This document shows, piece by piece, positions 9,231 through 22,187 of a stretch of 64,000 bases of DNA. Source of the stretch: Cognataquiflexum nitidum. Lineage in GTDB: Bacteria; Bacteroidota; Bacteroidia; Cytophagales; Cyclobacteriaceae. Both the position numbers and the translations under genes were made by a program. Within the stretch, counting starts at the first letter, position 1. Every line of letters starts with the position of its first letter. The stretch is taken from NCBI RefSeq assembly GCF_022538055.1, contig NZ_JAKZAM010000007.1, positions 1 through 64,000 of the forward strand, read 5' to 3'. The notes beneath the pieces were generated by a model, which was not told the origin of the DNA, searched no databases, and worked only from the letters and a program-made list of their open reading frames with translations.

Positions 9231-9644
9231 TTATTCTGGTAATTCCGTAAAGAAATTATTTACGTAAGTTCTTTGACATTCCTGAAAGAGGTTTATCACA
9301 TTGAAATTGAACATGATTCCTTTAGGGGATTTTAATAGTTTCATGTAATTTAAAAGCCTAGCTTCATCAATGTTGGGTATTTTTTCTACTGCTTTTAGCT
9401 CGACTGTTATGATATTTTCTATAAAAAAATCACACCTAAAATCAGTCCTTATTTCTAAACCTTTGTAATTAACAGGAACTGACATTTCAGAAATAAATTG
9501 TATTCCTCGAAGCTCAAGTTCGTGCGCCAGACATTTATGGTAGACACTTTCCAAGAGACCTGGCCCCAAATGTTTATGAACCTCAATAGCTGCACCATTG
9601 ATTTTGTAGGTGAGATTGTTTAGATAAGTTTTTGTAATTATCAT
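9231..9644 (-). CDS. GxxExxY family protein
   Basis: 137 residues. It matches the small GxxExxY family common in Bacteroidota and Cyanobacteria: GPGLLESVYHKCLAHEL near residues 27-43 gives the name motif (G-L-L-E-S-V-Y). A DFRCDFFIEN segment and ELKAVE near 82 look like the D...ExK core of a PD-(D/E)XK nuclease fold. Biological role is not established for the family. It stands alone between a GH32 gene and a tandem repeat, which suggests an accessory gene. Start ATG at 9644 fits the family length. Confidence 0.85.
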   Translation of the reverse strand: MIITKTYLNNLTYKINGAAIEVHKHLGPGLLESVYHKCLAHELELRGIQFISEMSVPVNYKGLEIRTDFRCDFFIENIITVELKAVEKIPNIDEARLLNYMKLLKSPKGIMFNFNVINLFQECQRTYVNNFFTELPE

Positions 9645-9750
9645 GAGAAGTGGCTTGCTTATAGTTTATTCAAAAACTACAAAATAAGGCCTCAATAAGA
9701 AAGAAAATAGATTAAATTTTTATTATTTAAAGGTAAGTTTGAAAAAAGGA

Positions 9751-10200
9751 AACGAACCACAAAGAGACCAAAGATAACAAAGTCACAAAAGCAAAAGAAA
9801 TGTAAGGCTTTGTATTCTTTGTTCCTTTGTGGTTGTAAATCCGGATAAAGTAACCAAGAAAGATTCTTTTTACTTCACATTGGATTGAATAATGCTGTTA
9901 TGATTTTTTGATTCGGTATTGTCTTTTCTTCGAAATATTAAACGAACCACAAAGAGACAAAAGATAACAAAGTCACAAAAACAAAAGAAATGTATGGCTT
10001 TATATTCCTTGTTCCTTTGTGGTTGTAAATCTGGATAAAGTAACTAAGAAAGATTCTTTTTGCTTCTCATTGGATTGAATAATGCTGTTATGATTTTTTG
10101 AATCGGTATTTTTATTTTCTTGGAATTATTAAATGAAGCACAAAAAAAAATACATAAGGACCTGATTCAACTTTGTATTCTTTGTTCCTTTGTGGTTAAT
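9751..10200. repeat. 190-bp tandem repeat, about 2.4 copies
   Basis: Unit 1 (9751-9940) and unit 2 (9941-10130) are the same length and nearly identical; unit 3 (10131 to about 10200) is degenerate and has lost roughly 17 bp. Each unit begins AACGAACCACAAAGAGAC and contains an inverted pair, AACCACAAAG (9755-9764 in unit 1) and CTTTGTGGTT (9825-9834), able to fold about 80 nt. No coding frame. Units are too long and have no spacers, so this is not CRISPR. Confidence 0.85.
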
Positions 10201-10231
10201 AATCCAAATAATTAAGGCAGCTCAAAATATT

Positions 10232-15150
<4,919 letters not shown>

Positions 15151-15313
15151 CGTTAAATTATTTATGGACAATCATTTGAATCCTTGATAGCTCTGAAAAC
15201 TCTTTTTTTAACTTTTCGGGCTTCCTCTTTTAAGATCAACCTTAATAAAATCAAGTTCTAATACTTTCAAAAAAATCCTTCAAGATGGCACTGGGGGAGT
15301 TTCCGCATTGCCA

Positions 15314-16402
15314 TTATTTTTGGATAGCCGTCTTCACCATGACAAATTCACTGATATTTTCCTGGTCCAATATCCCAAGAAAATGACCGTTTTCTATCAC
15401 AAATGCAACTTTCCTACTTTCTGTGAGCATCCTTTTCCAAGCCTCATCTAAGTCTTCTTCAGTTTCCACTTTCATAGGATTCATATCAGCGACTTTTTCA
15501 ATCAACAGGTTTTCTCCCCCCTCCTGCAATCCCTTGATAATTTCATTTCTGCTTAAAGTCCCTACCGCGACATCGTCCTTGACCACCACAAAATGTGTTG
15601 CCTGAGAATTGAGTAGCTTTTCAACTGCCTTAGAAAGCGGTGCATCAAAACCGAGAATCTGGAATTTCATCATTATTGCATCTTTTACTTTAAAGCCCTT
15701 GAGCAAACTTTCCTGTTGGGTATGGCTCACCTCGGCTGCAGCACCAAGGAAAATAAAAACCCCGATCAGAACCAAAATGGGGTTATTGAAAAGACCAAAG
15801 AATATAAAGAAAATAGCCAAAAACTGACCAATGCTCCCTGCGATTTTGGTCGCTCTTGCCCTTGGCATACGGATCGCCAAAAATGCCCTCAAAATCCTTC
15901 CTCCATCCATAGGAAATGCAGGAATGAGATTGAAAAGTGCCAAGATCAAATTAGCAGAAGCAAGGTAGAGGACTATGGTACTTGGGCCGATTTTGATGCT
16001 TTCGAGCTGCTCGAGATTGGTCATGTCAAATCCCGTAAAATTCAGGACAAGAGACAAAATCAAGAATATCCCAATATTCACCAAAGGACCTGCTATGGCG
16101 ACCCAGAGTTCCTGCTTGGGTTCTTCGGGTAATTTTTCCAGCCTGGCAATACCACCAATAGGATACAAGACGATGTCCTTTGTCTGGATTCCATATTTCT
16201 GGGCGGCCAAGGCATGCCCAAATTCATGAAAAACAACACAGGCAAAAAGAGCCAAAACAAAGATGATGATCCACAGAATGTCCATTCCTGGCATTCCCTG
16301 ACGTGAATTAGAGATGATAATCCAAAGAAGCAAAAGTGAAAAAGTCCAATGGATATAAACCTTTACATTTTTGTAACTTCCCAAAGACAAGGATAATTTC
16401 AT
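15314..16402 (-). CDS. Site-2 protease family M50 metalloprotease with CBS pair
   Basis: Intramembrane zinc protease. HEFGHA near residues 58-63 supplies the HExxH zinc ligands in an early membrane segment; NLIPAFPMDGGRILRA near 160 supplies the NPxPxDGG-type third ligand. A C-terminal CBS domain pair lies at about 235-355. This is the Rv2625c/SpoIVFB-like branch. The open frame starts with TTG at 16411; the ATG at 16402 (MKLSLSLG) is the better start, 362 residues. CBS domains suggest control by nucleotide binding; substrate unknown. Same strand as the ATPase but 140 bp apart. Confidence 0.88.
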   Translation of the reverse strand: MKLSLSLGSYKNVKVYIHWTFSLLLLWIIISNSRQGMPGMDILWIIIFVLALFACVVFHEFGHALAAQKYGIQTKDIVLYPIGGIARLEKLPEEPKQELWVAIAGPLVNIGIFLILSLVLNFTGFDMTNLEQLESIKIGPSTIVLYLASANLILALFNLIPAFPMDGGRILRAFLAIRMPRARATKIAGSIGQFLAIFFIFFGLFNNPILVLIGVFIFLGAAAEVSHTQQESLLKGFKVKDAIMMKFQILGFDAPLSKAVEKLLNSQATHFVVVKDDVAVGTLSRNEIIKGLQEGGENLLIEKVADMNPMKVETEEDLDEAWKRMLTESRKVAFVIENGHFLGILDQENISEFVMVKTAIQK

Positions 16403-16948
16403 AAGAATCAAGTTAAAGTGTATGGCTGAATCCGAATTTAAGCCATTTTATCGGTGTACCCTACAAATAAATGAGTCAAAAGTCTCAAAAACGCTGATAT
16501 TCGTCAGTAATAAAAATGATTCTCTTTTTTTTGAAGCAGCTTGCTTATTTCATTGTGATTCTGATATAATTCCAAAGCCTGTTTTGTAATTCACATAATT
16601 GACGGGTAATTCAGAATAATGTTTGGGAAACCCTATTTTTTAGCTCGCCAACTTTTTAATTTTTCTTATATTCGCAACAAGAAATTGAGAACCATTCGTA
16701 ACTACAATATCCCTAAATCGAGATCGAATTTCGGTTGAGTAATAAAAACAGGTATGTTCGGAATTTTGCCACTAGATTGGATATCTGTTTGATTCTTGTC
16801 TTCAGACTAGAGTGCCCGGTACATCCCTGCCCGACGACAGGCGGGGGTCTTCCAACTTCTGACTTCTGTCTTCCATCCCTTGTGAATAAGAATATAAGTT
16901 TACTGGAAAAGAAGAATATATCCATTTCAAAATATTAACCCAAATAAA
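16403..16948. other. Intergenic region between divergent genes, with a short dispersed repeat
   Basis: 546 bp without a supported gene. Around 16812-16880 is GC-rich sequence (CCCTGCCCGACGACAGGCGG) followed by CTTCCAACTTCTGACTTC, whose complement resembles GGAAGTTGGAAGTC at about 20383 in the gap after IcmF. These look like fragments of a dispersed non-coding repeat. The rest is AT-rich and must hold the promoters for the protease (minus) and icmF (plus); I see no convincing match to TAnnTTTG close to either start. Confidence 0.4.
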
Positions 16949-19900
16949 ATGTCAATCACGCAAGAGATTTATAAACCCAAAAACCACATCAGATTAGTCA
17001 CGGCAGCTTCGCTTTTTGATGGACATGACGCTGCGATCAACATTATGAGGCGGATCATCCAAGCGACAGGCTGTGAGGTTATCCACCTCGGACATAACAG
17101 GTCTGTTCAGGAAATCGTCGATTGTGCCATTCAGGAAGATGTGCAGGCGATTGCGATCACTTCTTACCAAGGTGGCCATGTGGAATTTTTCAAATACATG
17201 TTTGATTTGCTTCAGGAGCAAGGTGCAGGACATATCAAAATTTTTGGTGGAGGTGGAGGCACGATTTTGCCCGAGGAGATCAAAGAACTGCATGAATATG
17301 GGATCACCCGGATTTATTCACCCGACGACGGACGGGCGATGGGTTTGCAAGGTATGATCAATGACCTTGTCAGTACCTCTGATTTCCCGGTTGGGGATGA
17401 TTTCCAAAACATCAAATTGGACAAATCCAACCAATCGAGTATAGCGCGGATCATTTCTGCGGCGGAGAATTTTCCTGAGGAAAGTAAATCCCTTTTGGAA
17501 GAAATCAGAAAATCGGCAAGCAACAGCAAAGCTCCAGTTTTGGGAATCACCGGTACAGGAGGAGCGGGTAAATCTTCCCTTGTGGATGAATTGGTCAGGA
17601 GGTTTTTGATTGATTTTACTGATAAAAACATTGCCATTATCTCGGTAGATCCTTCCAAAAGGAAGACCGGAGGTGCGCTTTTGGGTGACAGAATACGGAT
17701 GAATGCCATCAACCATCCACGTGTTTACATGCGGTCATTGGCCACAAGGCAATCCAATCTTGCCCTTTCCAAATATGTGCAGGATGCGGTAGATATTGTC
17801 AAAGCAGCTGATTTCGACTTGATTATTTTGGAAACTTCAGGAATCGGTCAGTCAGACACGGAGATCATTGAGCACTCAGACATGTCTCTGTACGTGATGA
17901 CGCCCGAATACGGGGCCGCCACCCAACTGGAGAAAATCGACATGCTTGATTTTGCGGATATCATTGCTCTAAACAAATTTGATAAAAGAGGTGCGCAGGA
18001 TGCACTCCGAGACGTCAAAAAACAATACAAGCGCAACCATAATCTTTGGGATATAGCCGACGAGGATATTCCCGTTTTCGGTACCATTGCTTCGCAGTTC
18101 AATGATCCCGGGATGAATAACCTTTACAAAGGAATCATTCATAAAATGGTAGAAAAAACAGGGGTTGACCTGCAGACTTCCTTTAAGCTCAGTAAGGAAA
18201 TGTCTGAAAAGATCTACATCATACCACCTGCCCGAACCAGATACCTGTCAGAAATCTCCGAGAATAACAGGGGTTATGACAAATGGGTGGCTGCCCAAAA
18301 GGAAGTAGCCCAAAAGCTTTACAGCATCAAAAAATCCATAGAGACAGTCAAATCCATGAAAGTGGCTGACATAGACAGGTTGGTCAAAGAACTTCAAGAA
18401 GTCTATGCGCAGTTAGAATTGGAACTCGATCCAAAGAATAAGAAATGGCTGGAACAGTGGCCTGAAAAAGCGCAAAAGTATGTAGATGATTTTTATGTGT
18501 TCAAAGTCAGGGATAAGGAAATCAAGATACAGACTTATTACACTTCCCTTTCACAATCCAAAATCCCGAAGATTTCCCTTCCAAAATATGAAGCTTGGGG
18601 AGATTTGTTGAAATGGGGACTGACAGAAAACGTACCCGGGGAATTCCCCTTTACCTCAGGAGTATTCCCTTTCAAGCGGGAAGGAGAGGATCCAACGAGG
18701 ATGTTTGCAGGAGAAGGAGGACCCGAGCGGACCAATAAGCGCTTCCATTATGTATCTAAAGGATTGCCTGCCAAAAGACTTTCTACAGCATTTGATTCAG
18801 TGACTTTGTACGGTGAAGATCCGGATTACAGGCCTGATATCTATGGTAAAATCGGAAATTCCGGTGTCAACATCTGTTGCTTGGATGATGCCAAGAAGCT
18901 GTACTCAGGGTTTAACCTTGCCTACCCGATGACATCGGTATCGATGACGATAAATGGTCCTGCAGCTGCCATGACGGCATTTTTTATGAATGCAGCCATT
19001 GACCAGCAATGTGAGATTTATATCAAAGAAAATGGGTTGGAGGAAGATATCAATTCCAAAATTGAAGCCATCTATAAAGAGAAGGGTGCAATACGGCCTA
19101 CTTACAATGCTCCTATTCCTGAAGGAAATGACGGGCTTGGCCTGATGCTATTGGGCGTGACAGGTGATCAGGTTTTGCCGAAGGAAGCCTATGAAAAAAT
19201 CAAGGCTTTTACTTTGGCCAATGTCAGAGGAACTGTACAGGCTGACATTCTTAAAGAGGATCAGGCTCAGAATACCTGCATTTTCTCCACTGAATTTTCC
19301 CTGAGGTTGATGGGGGACATGCAGCAGTATTTTATTGACCAAAATGTCAGAAACTTCTATTCGGTTTCTATTTCGGGTTACCATATTGCTGAGGCCGGAG
19401 CCAATCCGATTACTCAATTGGCTTTGACACTTTCCAATGGATTTACCTATGTGGAATATTATGTGTCTAGGGGAATGGACATCAACCAATTTGCGCCGAA
19501 TCTTTCCTTTTTCTTTTCCAATGGGATTGATCCGGAATATGCAGTAATCGGCAGGGTTGCTAGGAGAATTTGGGCGAAAGCTATGAAATTGAAGTACGGC
19601 GCGAATGAGCGATCACAAATGCTCAAGTACCATATCCAGACTTCAGGGCGTTCGCTTCATGCGCAGGAGATTGACTTCAATGATATCCGGACGACACTTC
19701 AGGCATTGTATGCGATTTATGACAATTGCAATTCCCTTCACACCAATGCCTATGACGAAGCCATCACCACACCGACAGAAGCTTCCGTTAGGCGGGCTAT
19801 GGCCATCCAACTCATCATCAACAAGGAATTGGGATTGGCAAAAAATGAAAATCCGATTCAGGGGGCTTTTATCATCGAAGAACTCACAGATTTGGTGGAG

Positions 19901-20326
19901 GAAGCGGTATATAAAGAATTTGACAGAATTACCGAAAGGGGAGGAGTCCTAGGTGCTATGGAGACGATGTACCAAAGGGGTAAAATCCAAGAAGAAAGCC
20001 TCTATTACGAGACTTTGAAACATACCGGAGAATATCCGATTATCGGTGTCAATACATTCCTGTCATCTGAAGGTTCACCGACTGTCATTCCCGGTGAGGT
20101 AATCCGTGCCACGCAGGAAGAGAAAGAAGCCCAGATTCGGACGCTTCTCCAACTTCATGAAAAAAACGCAGATCTTACACCGAGCCAGTTGAACGAACTT
20201 CAGCTTGTCGCTGTTCGCAATGAAAATATATTTGAAATACTGATGGAAGCTGCCAAAACCTGTTCCTTGGGACAGATCACCAGATCACTTTACGAGGTTG
20301 GTGGTCAGTATAGAAGGAACATGTAG
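16949..20326 (+). CDS. icmF: Fused isobutyryl-CoA mutase IcmF
   Basis: Adenosylcobalamin-dependent acyl-CoA mutase with its own G-protein chaperone in one 1125-residue chain. Order: B12-binding domain ([10 protein letters not shown] near 21-30, cobalt-ligating His26), G domain ([12 protein letters not shown] near 198-209, NKFDKRG near 333), linker, then the mutase TIM barrel (from about 560). The substrate-binding stretch [21 protein letters not shown] is the IcmF form, with Phe where methylmalonyl-CoA mutase has Tyr, indicating isobutyryl-CoA/butyryl-CoA interconversion rather than succinyl-CoA chemistry. Closely related acyl-CoA substrates are possible. The gene stands alone on its transcript as far as visible. 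Confidence 0.93.
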   Translation: MSITQEIYKPKNHIRLVTAASLFDGHDAAINIMRRIIQATGCEVIHLGHNRSVQEIVDCAIQEDVQAIAITSYQGGHVEFFKYMFDLLQEQGAGHIKIFGGGGGTILPEEIKELHEYGITRIYSPDDGRAMGLQGMINDLVSTSDFPVGDDFQNIKLDKSNQSSIARIISAAENFPEESKSLLEEIRKSASNSKAPVLGITGTGGAGKSSLVDELVRRFLIDFTDKNIAIISVDPSKRKTGGALLGDRIRMNAINHPRVYMRSLATRQSNLALSKYVQDAVDIVKAADFDLIILETSGIGQSDTEIIEHSDMSLYVMTPEYGAATQLEKIDMLDFADIIALNKFDKRGAQDALRDVKKQYKRNHNLWDIADEDIPVFGTIASQFNDPGMNNLYKGIIHKMVEKTGVDLQTSFKLSKEMSEKIYIIPPARTRYLSEISENNRGYDKWVAAQKEVAQKLYSIKKSIETVKSMKVADIDRLVKELQEVYAQLELELDPKNKKWLEQWPEKAQKYVDDFYVFKVRDKEIKIQTYYTSLSQSKIPKISLPKYEAWGDLLKWGLTENVPGEFPFTSGVFPFKREGEDPTRMFAGEGGPERTNKRFHYVSKGLPAKRLSTAFDSVTLYGEDPDYRPDIYGKIGNSGVNICCLDDAKKLYSGFNLAYPMTSVSMTINGPAAAMTAFFMNAAIDQQCEIYIKENGLEEDINSKIEAIYKEKGAIRPTYNAPIPEGNDGLGLMLLGVTGDQVLPKEAYEKIKAFTLANVRGTVQADILKEDQAQNTCIFSTEFSLRLMGDMQQYFIDQNVRNFYSVSISGYHIAEAGANPITQLALTLSNGFTYVEYYVSRGMDINQFAPNLSFFFSNGIDPEYAVIGRVARRIWAKAMKLKYGANERSQMLKYHIQTSGRSLHAQEIDFNDIRTTLQALYAIYDNCNSLHTNAYDEAITTPTEASVRRAMAIQLIINKELGLAKNENPIQGAFIIEELTDLVEEAVYKEFDRITERGGVLGAMETMYQRGKIQEESLYYETLKHTGEYPIIGVNTFLSSEGSPTVIPGEVIRATQEEKEAQIRTLLQLHEKNADLTPSQLNELQLVAVRNENIFEILMEAAKTCSLGQITRSLYEVGGQYRRNM

Positions 20327-20508
20327 GCGAGGTGGGAAGTATAGAAGTCTTTAAGTGGGAAGTTAGGATGTAAGGATGTATGGAAGTTGGAAGTCAAAGG
20401 TGATGAAAACTTAATAACCAGACGATGCAAAGCAGACAACAATTACAACCACTATAACAATTACAACAACTAGAACCCAATAACCATTAACCTAATAAAC
20501 CAACCGCA
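20327..20508. other. Short gap with a direct repeat AACAATTACAAC
   Basis: The 12-mer AACAATTACAAC occurs at 20438-20449 and 20456-20467, 18 bp apart, within purine-poor, CAA-rich sequence just upstream of the OsmC gene. It may be a binding site or only low-complexity leader. The first part of the gap holds GGAAGTTGGAAGTC-like repeat sequence. Confidence 0.3.
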
Positions 20509-20925
20509 ATGAGCAAAAAACACGTCACCGTCAGAATGAAGGCGGATATGGAATATGAATCCATCAATCACTTTGGCAACAAAGTGGATATCGATATGTA
20601 CGACAGCGAGCACAAGAAAGCCCAATCTCCCATGGAATTGCTTTTATCGGCTTTAGGGGGTTGCTCCGCTGTGGATGCCGTCCTGATGATGAAAAAGAAG
20701 AGAAGGACAATCACTGATTTTTTTATTGAAATAATAGGCAATAGGCACGAAGGCATTCCAAAATATTATACCCAGATCGATATGAAATTTGTCTTGGTTT
20801 CTCCAGACGCTACCGAGGAAGAATTTGCCAAGGTCGTGACCCTTTCAGTGGAAAAATATTGTTCTGTAGCTTCATCATTAAAGTCAGAAATCAGACATAT
20901 TTCTGAAGTCAAGAGACCAGAATGA
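20509..20925 (+). CDS. OsmC family peroxidase-like protein
   Basis: 138 residues, OsmC/Ohr fold, a thiol-dependent reduction of organic hydroperoxides or disulfide chemistry in the cytoplasm. The two family cysteines are present: LLLSALGGCSAVDAV near residue 49 and SVEKYCSVASS near 118. An MELLLSALGGC context fits the YhfA/OsmC branch rather than Ohr. ATG at 20509 follows an A-rich leader. The last four bases overlap the start of the next gene (ATGA), so the two are translationally coupled. Confidence 0.9.
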   Translation: MSKKHVTVRMKADMEYESINHFGNKVDIDMYDSEHKKAQSPMELLLSALGGCSAVDAVLMMKKKRRTITDFFIEIIGNRHEGIPKYYTQIDMKFVLVSPDATEEEFAKVVTLSVEKYCSVASSLKSEIRHISEVKRPE

Positions 20926-21161
20926 GGGTAGTCAGAGAATTTTCAAAAGAAGGGATCAGGATTTCGGTGTTTTCATGGAACAATAAATACCTGTTAAAAT
21001 ATGAATTGGGTCCTATGGAACAGACCTTCAAGATTCCGGAAACGGACATCTTGGAGGAATCTGACCTTAATTTATTTTGTGAGGGTGCATTTTTTGATCA
21101 AGTTGTCCTAAGGTTTAAAGAAATGGGAGAAAGCTTTCAAAAACAGCTTGAAAATCTTTAG
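20922..21161 (+). CDS. Small conserved-looking protein coupled to OsmC
   Basis: 79 residues; I do not recognise a named family. It has no signal peptide or membrane segment, begins with VREFSKEGIRISVFSWNNKYLLKYELG and reads as a compact alpha/beta cytosolic protein ending in an amphipathic helix. The 4-bp overlap with the OsmC gene and the sensible composition argue that it is real. Its role may be tied to the OsmC protein, which is inference from coupling only. Confidence 0.7.
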   Translation: MRVVREFSKEGIRISVFSWNNKYLLKYELGPMEQTFKIPETDILEESDLNLFCEGAFFDQVVLRFKEMGESFQKQLENL

Positions 21162-21188
21162 ATTTAAGGATCAACTTAATTGCTGAAC

Positions 21189-22187
21189 ATGAAGGGTTTA
21201 TTCTATTTCTGTTTTTTTTCCTTTATCTGTTTATTTTCTTGCTCACAGCCTAAAGATTCTGAGGGCAAAACGGATTTCTTTGAAATCAATTCTTTCATTT
21301 CATTACTCGAATATGACCTTGAAGTTATTGAAGACGAAATTGTGCGTCTTGGCAGGTTCTCTGAGGAACTTTTTCAGGACAAAAAAGCCAAACTGGCAAA
21401 TGCTGATCCCGATAAATACAAAATAGCAGGAGTTTCGGCCAATTCAGAACCTGGCGCTGATCCCGAAAAAAGTTCTCTTTTTATTCCAACTATTTCAGAT
21501 AATAAAGAGTTGGTCAAAGAGCTCATGTTATTAACCAATCCTTTGGATGATGAATTCAAGAGGATTGTTAAGGATATTCCGGTTGTTTCGCAGGTTTATT
21601 TTAATTCCAAATACCATCTTAACAGACTTTTTCCACCCTATGATGTAAATTTGCTGGAGCCGGATATTGATGTGACAAAATTTAATTTTTACTACGAGGG
21701 AGATGAGAAGAATAATCCTTCGAAGGTGCCGGTTTGGGTTGATGAGATTTATATTGATCCTGTGGGTCGGGGGTGGATGATTACTCTAACAAATCCGGTT
21801 TATGCAGAGGGTGAATTAAAAATGGTATTGGGATTTGACATTACATTGAATGATATCATAGAAAATTACATCAACAAAACATCAAATCAACTCCTTATCA
21901 TTGATGGGACAGGGACTGTAGTTGCGGGAAAGACTAAGGCCATTGAAGCGCTTTCACTACCTTCATTGAAGAATTATACCTACACACAAACCATCACCTC
22001 AGACAGTTTTCGAAAAGAAAATTTTAATTTGTTCAAGAGTAAGGACAAAAATGTTCGTATCATCGCTGATAAGATTATAGATTCTAATGAGAAAACCTTA
22101 TGGCTTTCGGAAGGCAAGTCAAAGCTTAAAATCATATGTCAAAAAATGACCAAGCTTGATTGGTATGTACTTGAAATCCAATTTTAA
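21189..22187 (+). CDS. Lipoprotein with a double-Cache-like sensor domain
   Basis: The frame opens with TTG at 21180; ATG at 21189 (MKGLFYFCFFSFICLFSC) gives a clear lipoprotein signal with lipobox CLFSC. About 332 residues. After the signal there is a helix (residues 20-60), then sequence typical of a dCache ligand-binding domain: QVYFNSKYHLNRLFPP, WVDEIYIDP, GWMITLTNPVYAEGELKMVLGFDITL, and LLIIDGTGTVVAGK. There is no kinase, methyl-accepting or second membrane part. Its stop TAA is directly abutted by the ATG of the histidine kinase. It probably binds a small ligand in the periplasm and modulates that kinase; this coupling is inference. Confidence 0.75.
   Translation: MKGLFYFCFFSFICLFSCSQPKDSEGKTDFFEINSFISLLEYDLEVIEDEIVRLGRFSEELFQDKKAKLANADPDKYKIAGVSANSEPGADPEKSSLFIPTISDNKELVKELMLLTNPLDDEFKRIVKDIPVVSQVYFNSKYHLNRLFPPYDVNLLEPDIDVTKFNFYYEGDEKNNPSKVPVWVDEIYIDPVGRGWMITLTNPVYAEGELKMVLGFDITLNDIIENYINKTSNQLLIIDGTGTVVAGKTKAIEALSLPSLKNYTYTQTITSDSFRKENFNLFKSKDKNVRIIADKIIDSNEKTLWLSEGKSKLKIICQKMTKLDWYVLEIQF

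Noticed and set aside
9751..10200. Possible CRISPR array
   Set aside because: Three long units directly abutting, no short repeats with unique spacers and no cas genes.
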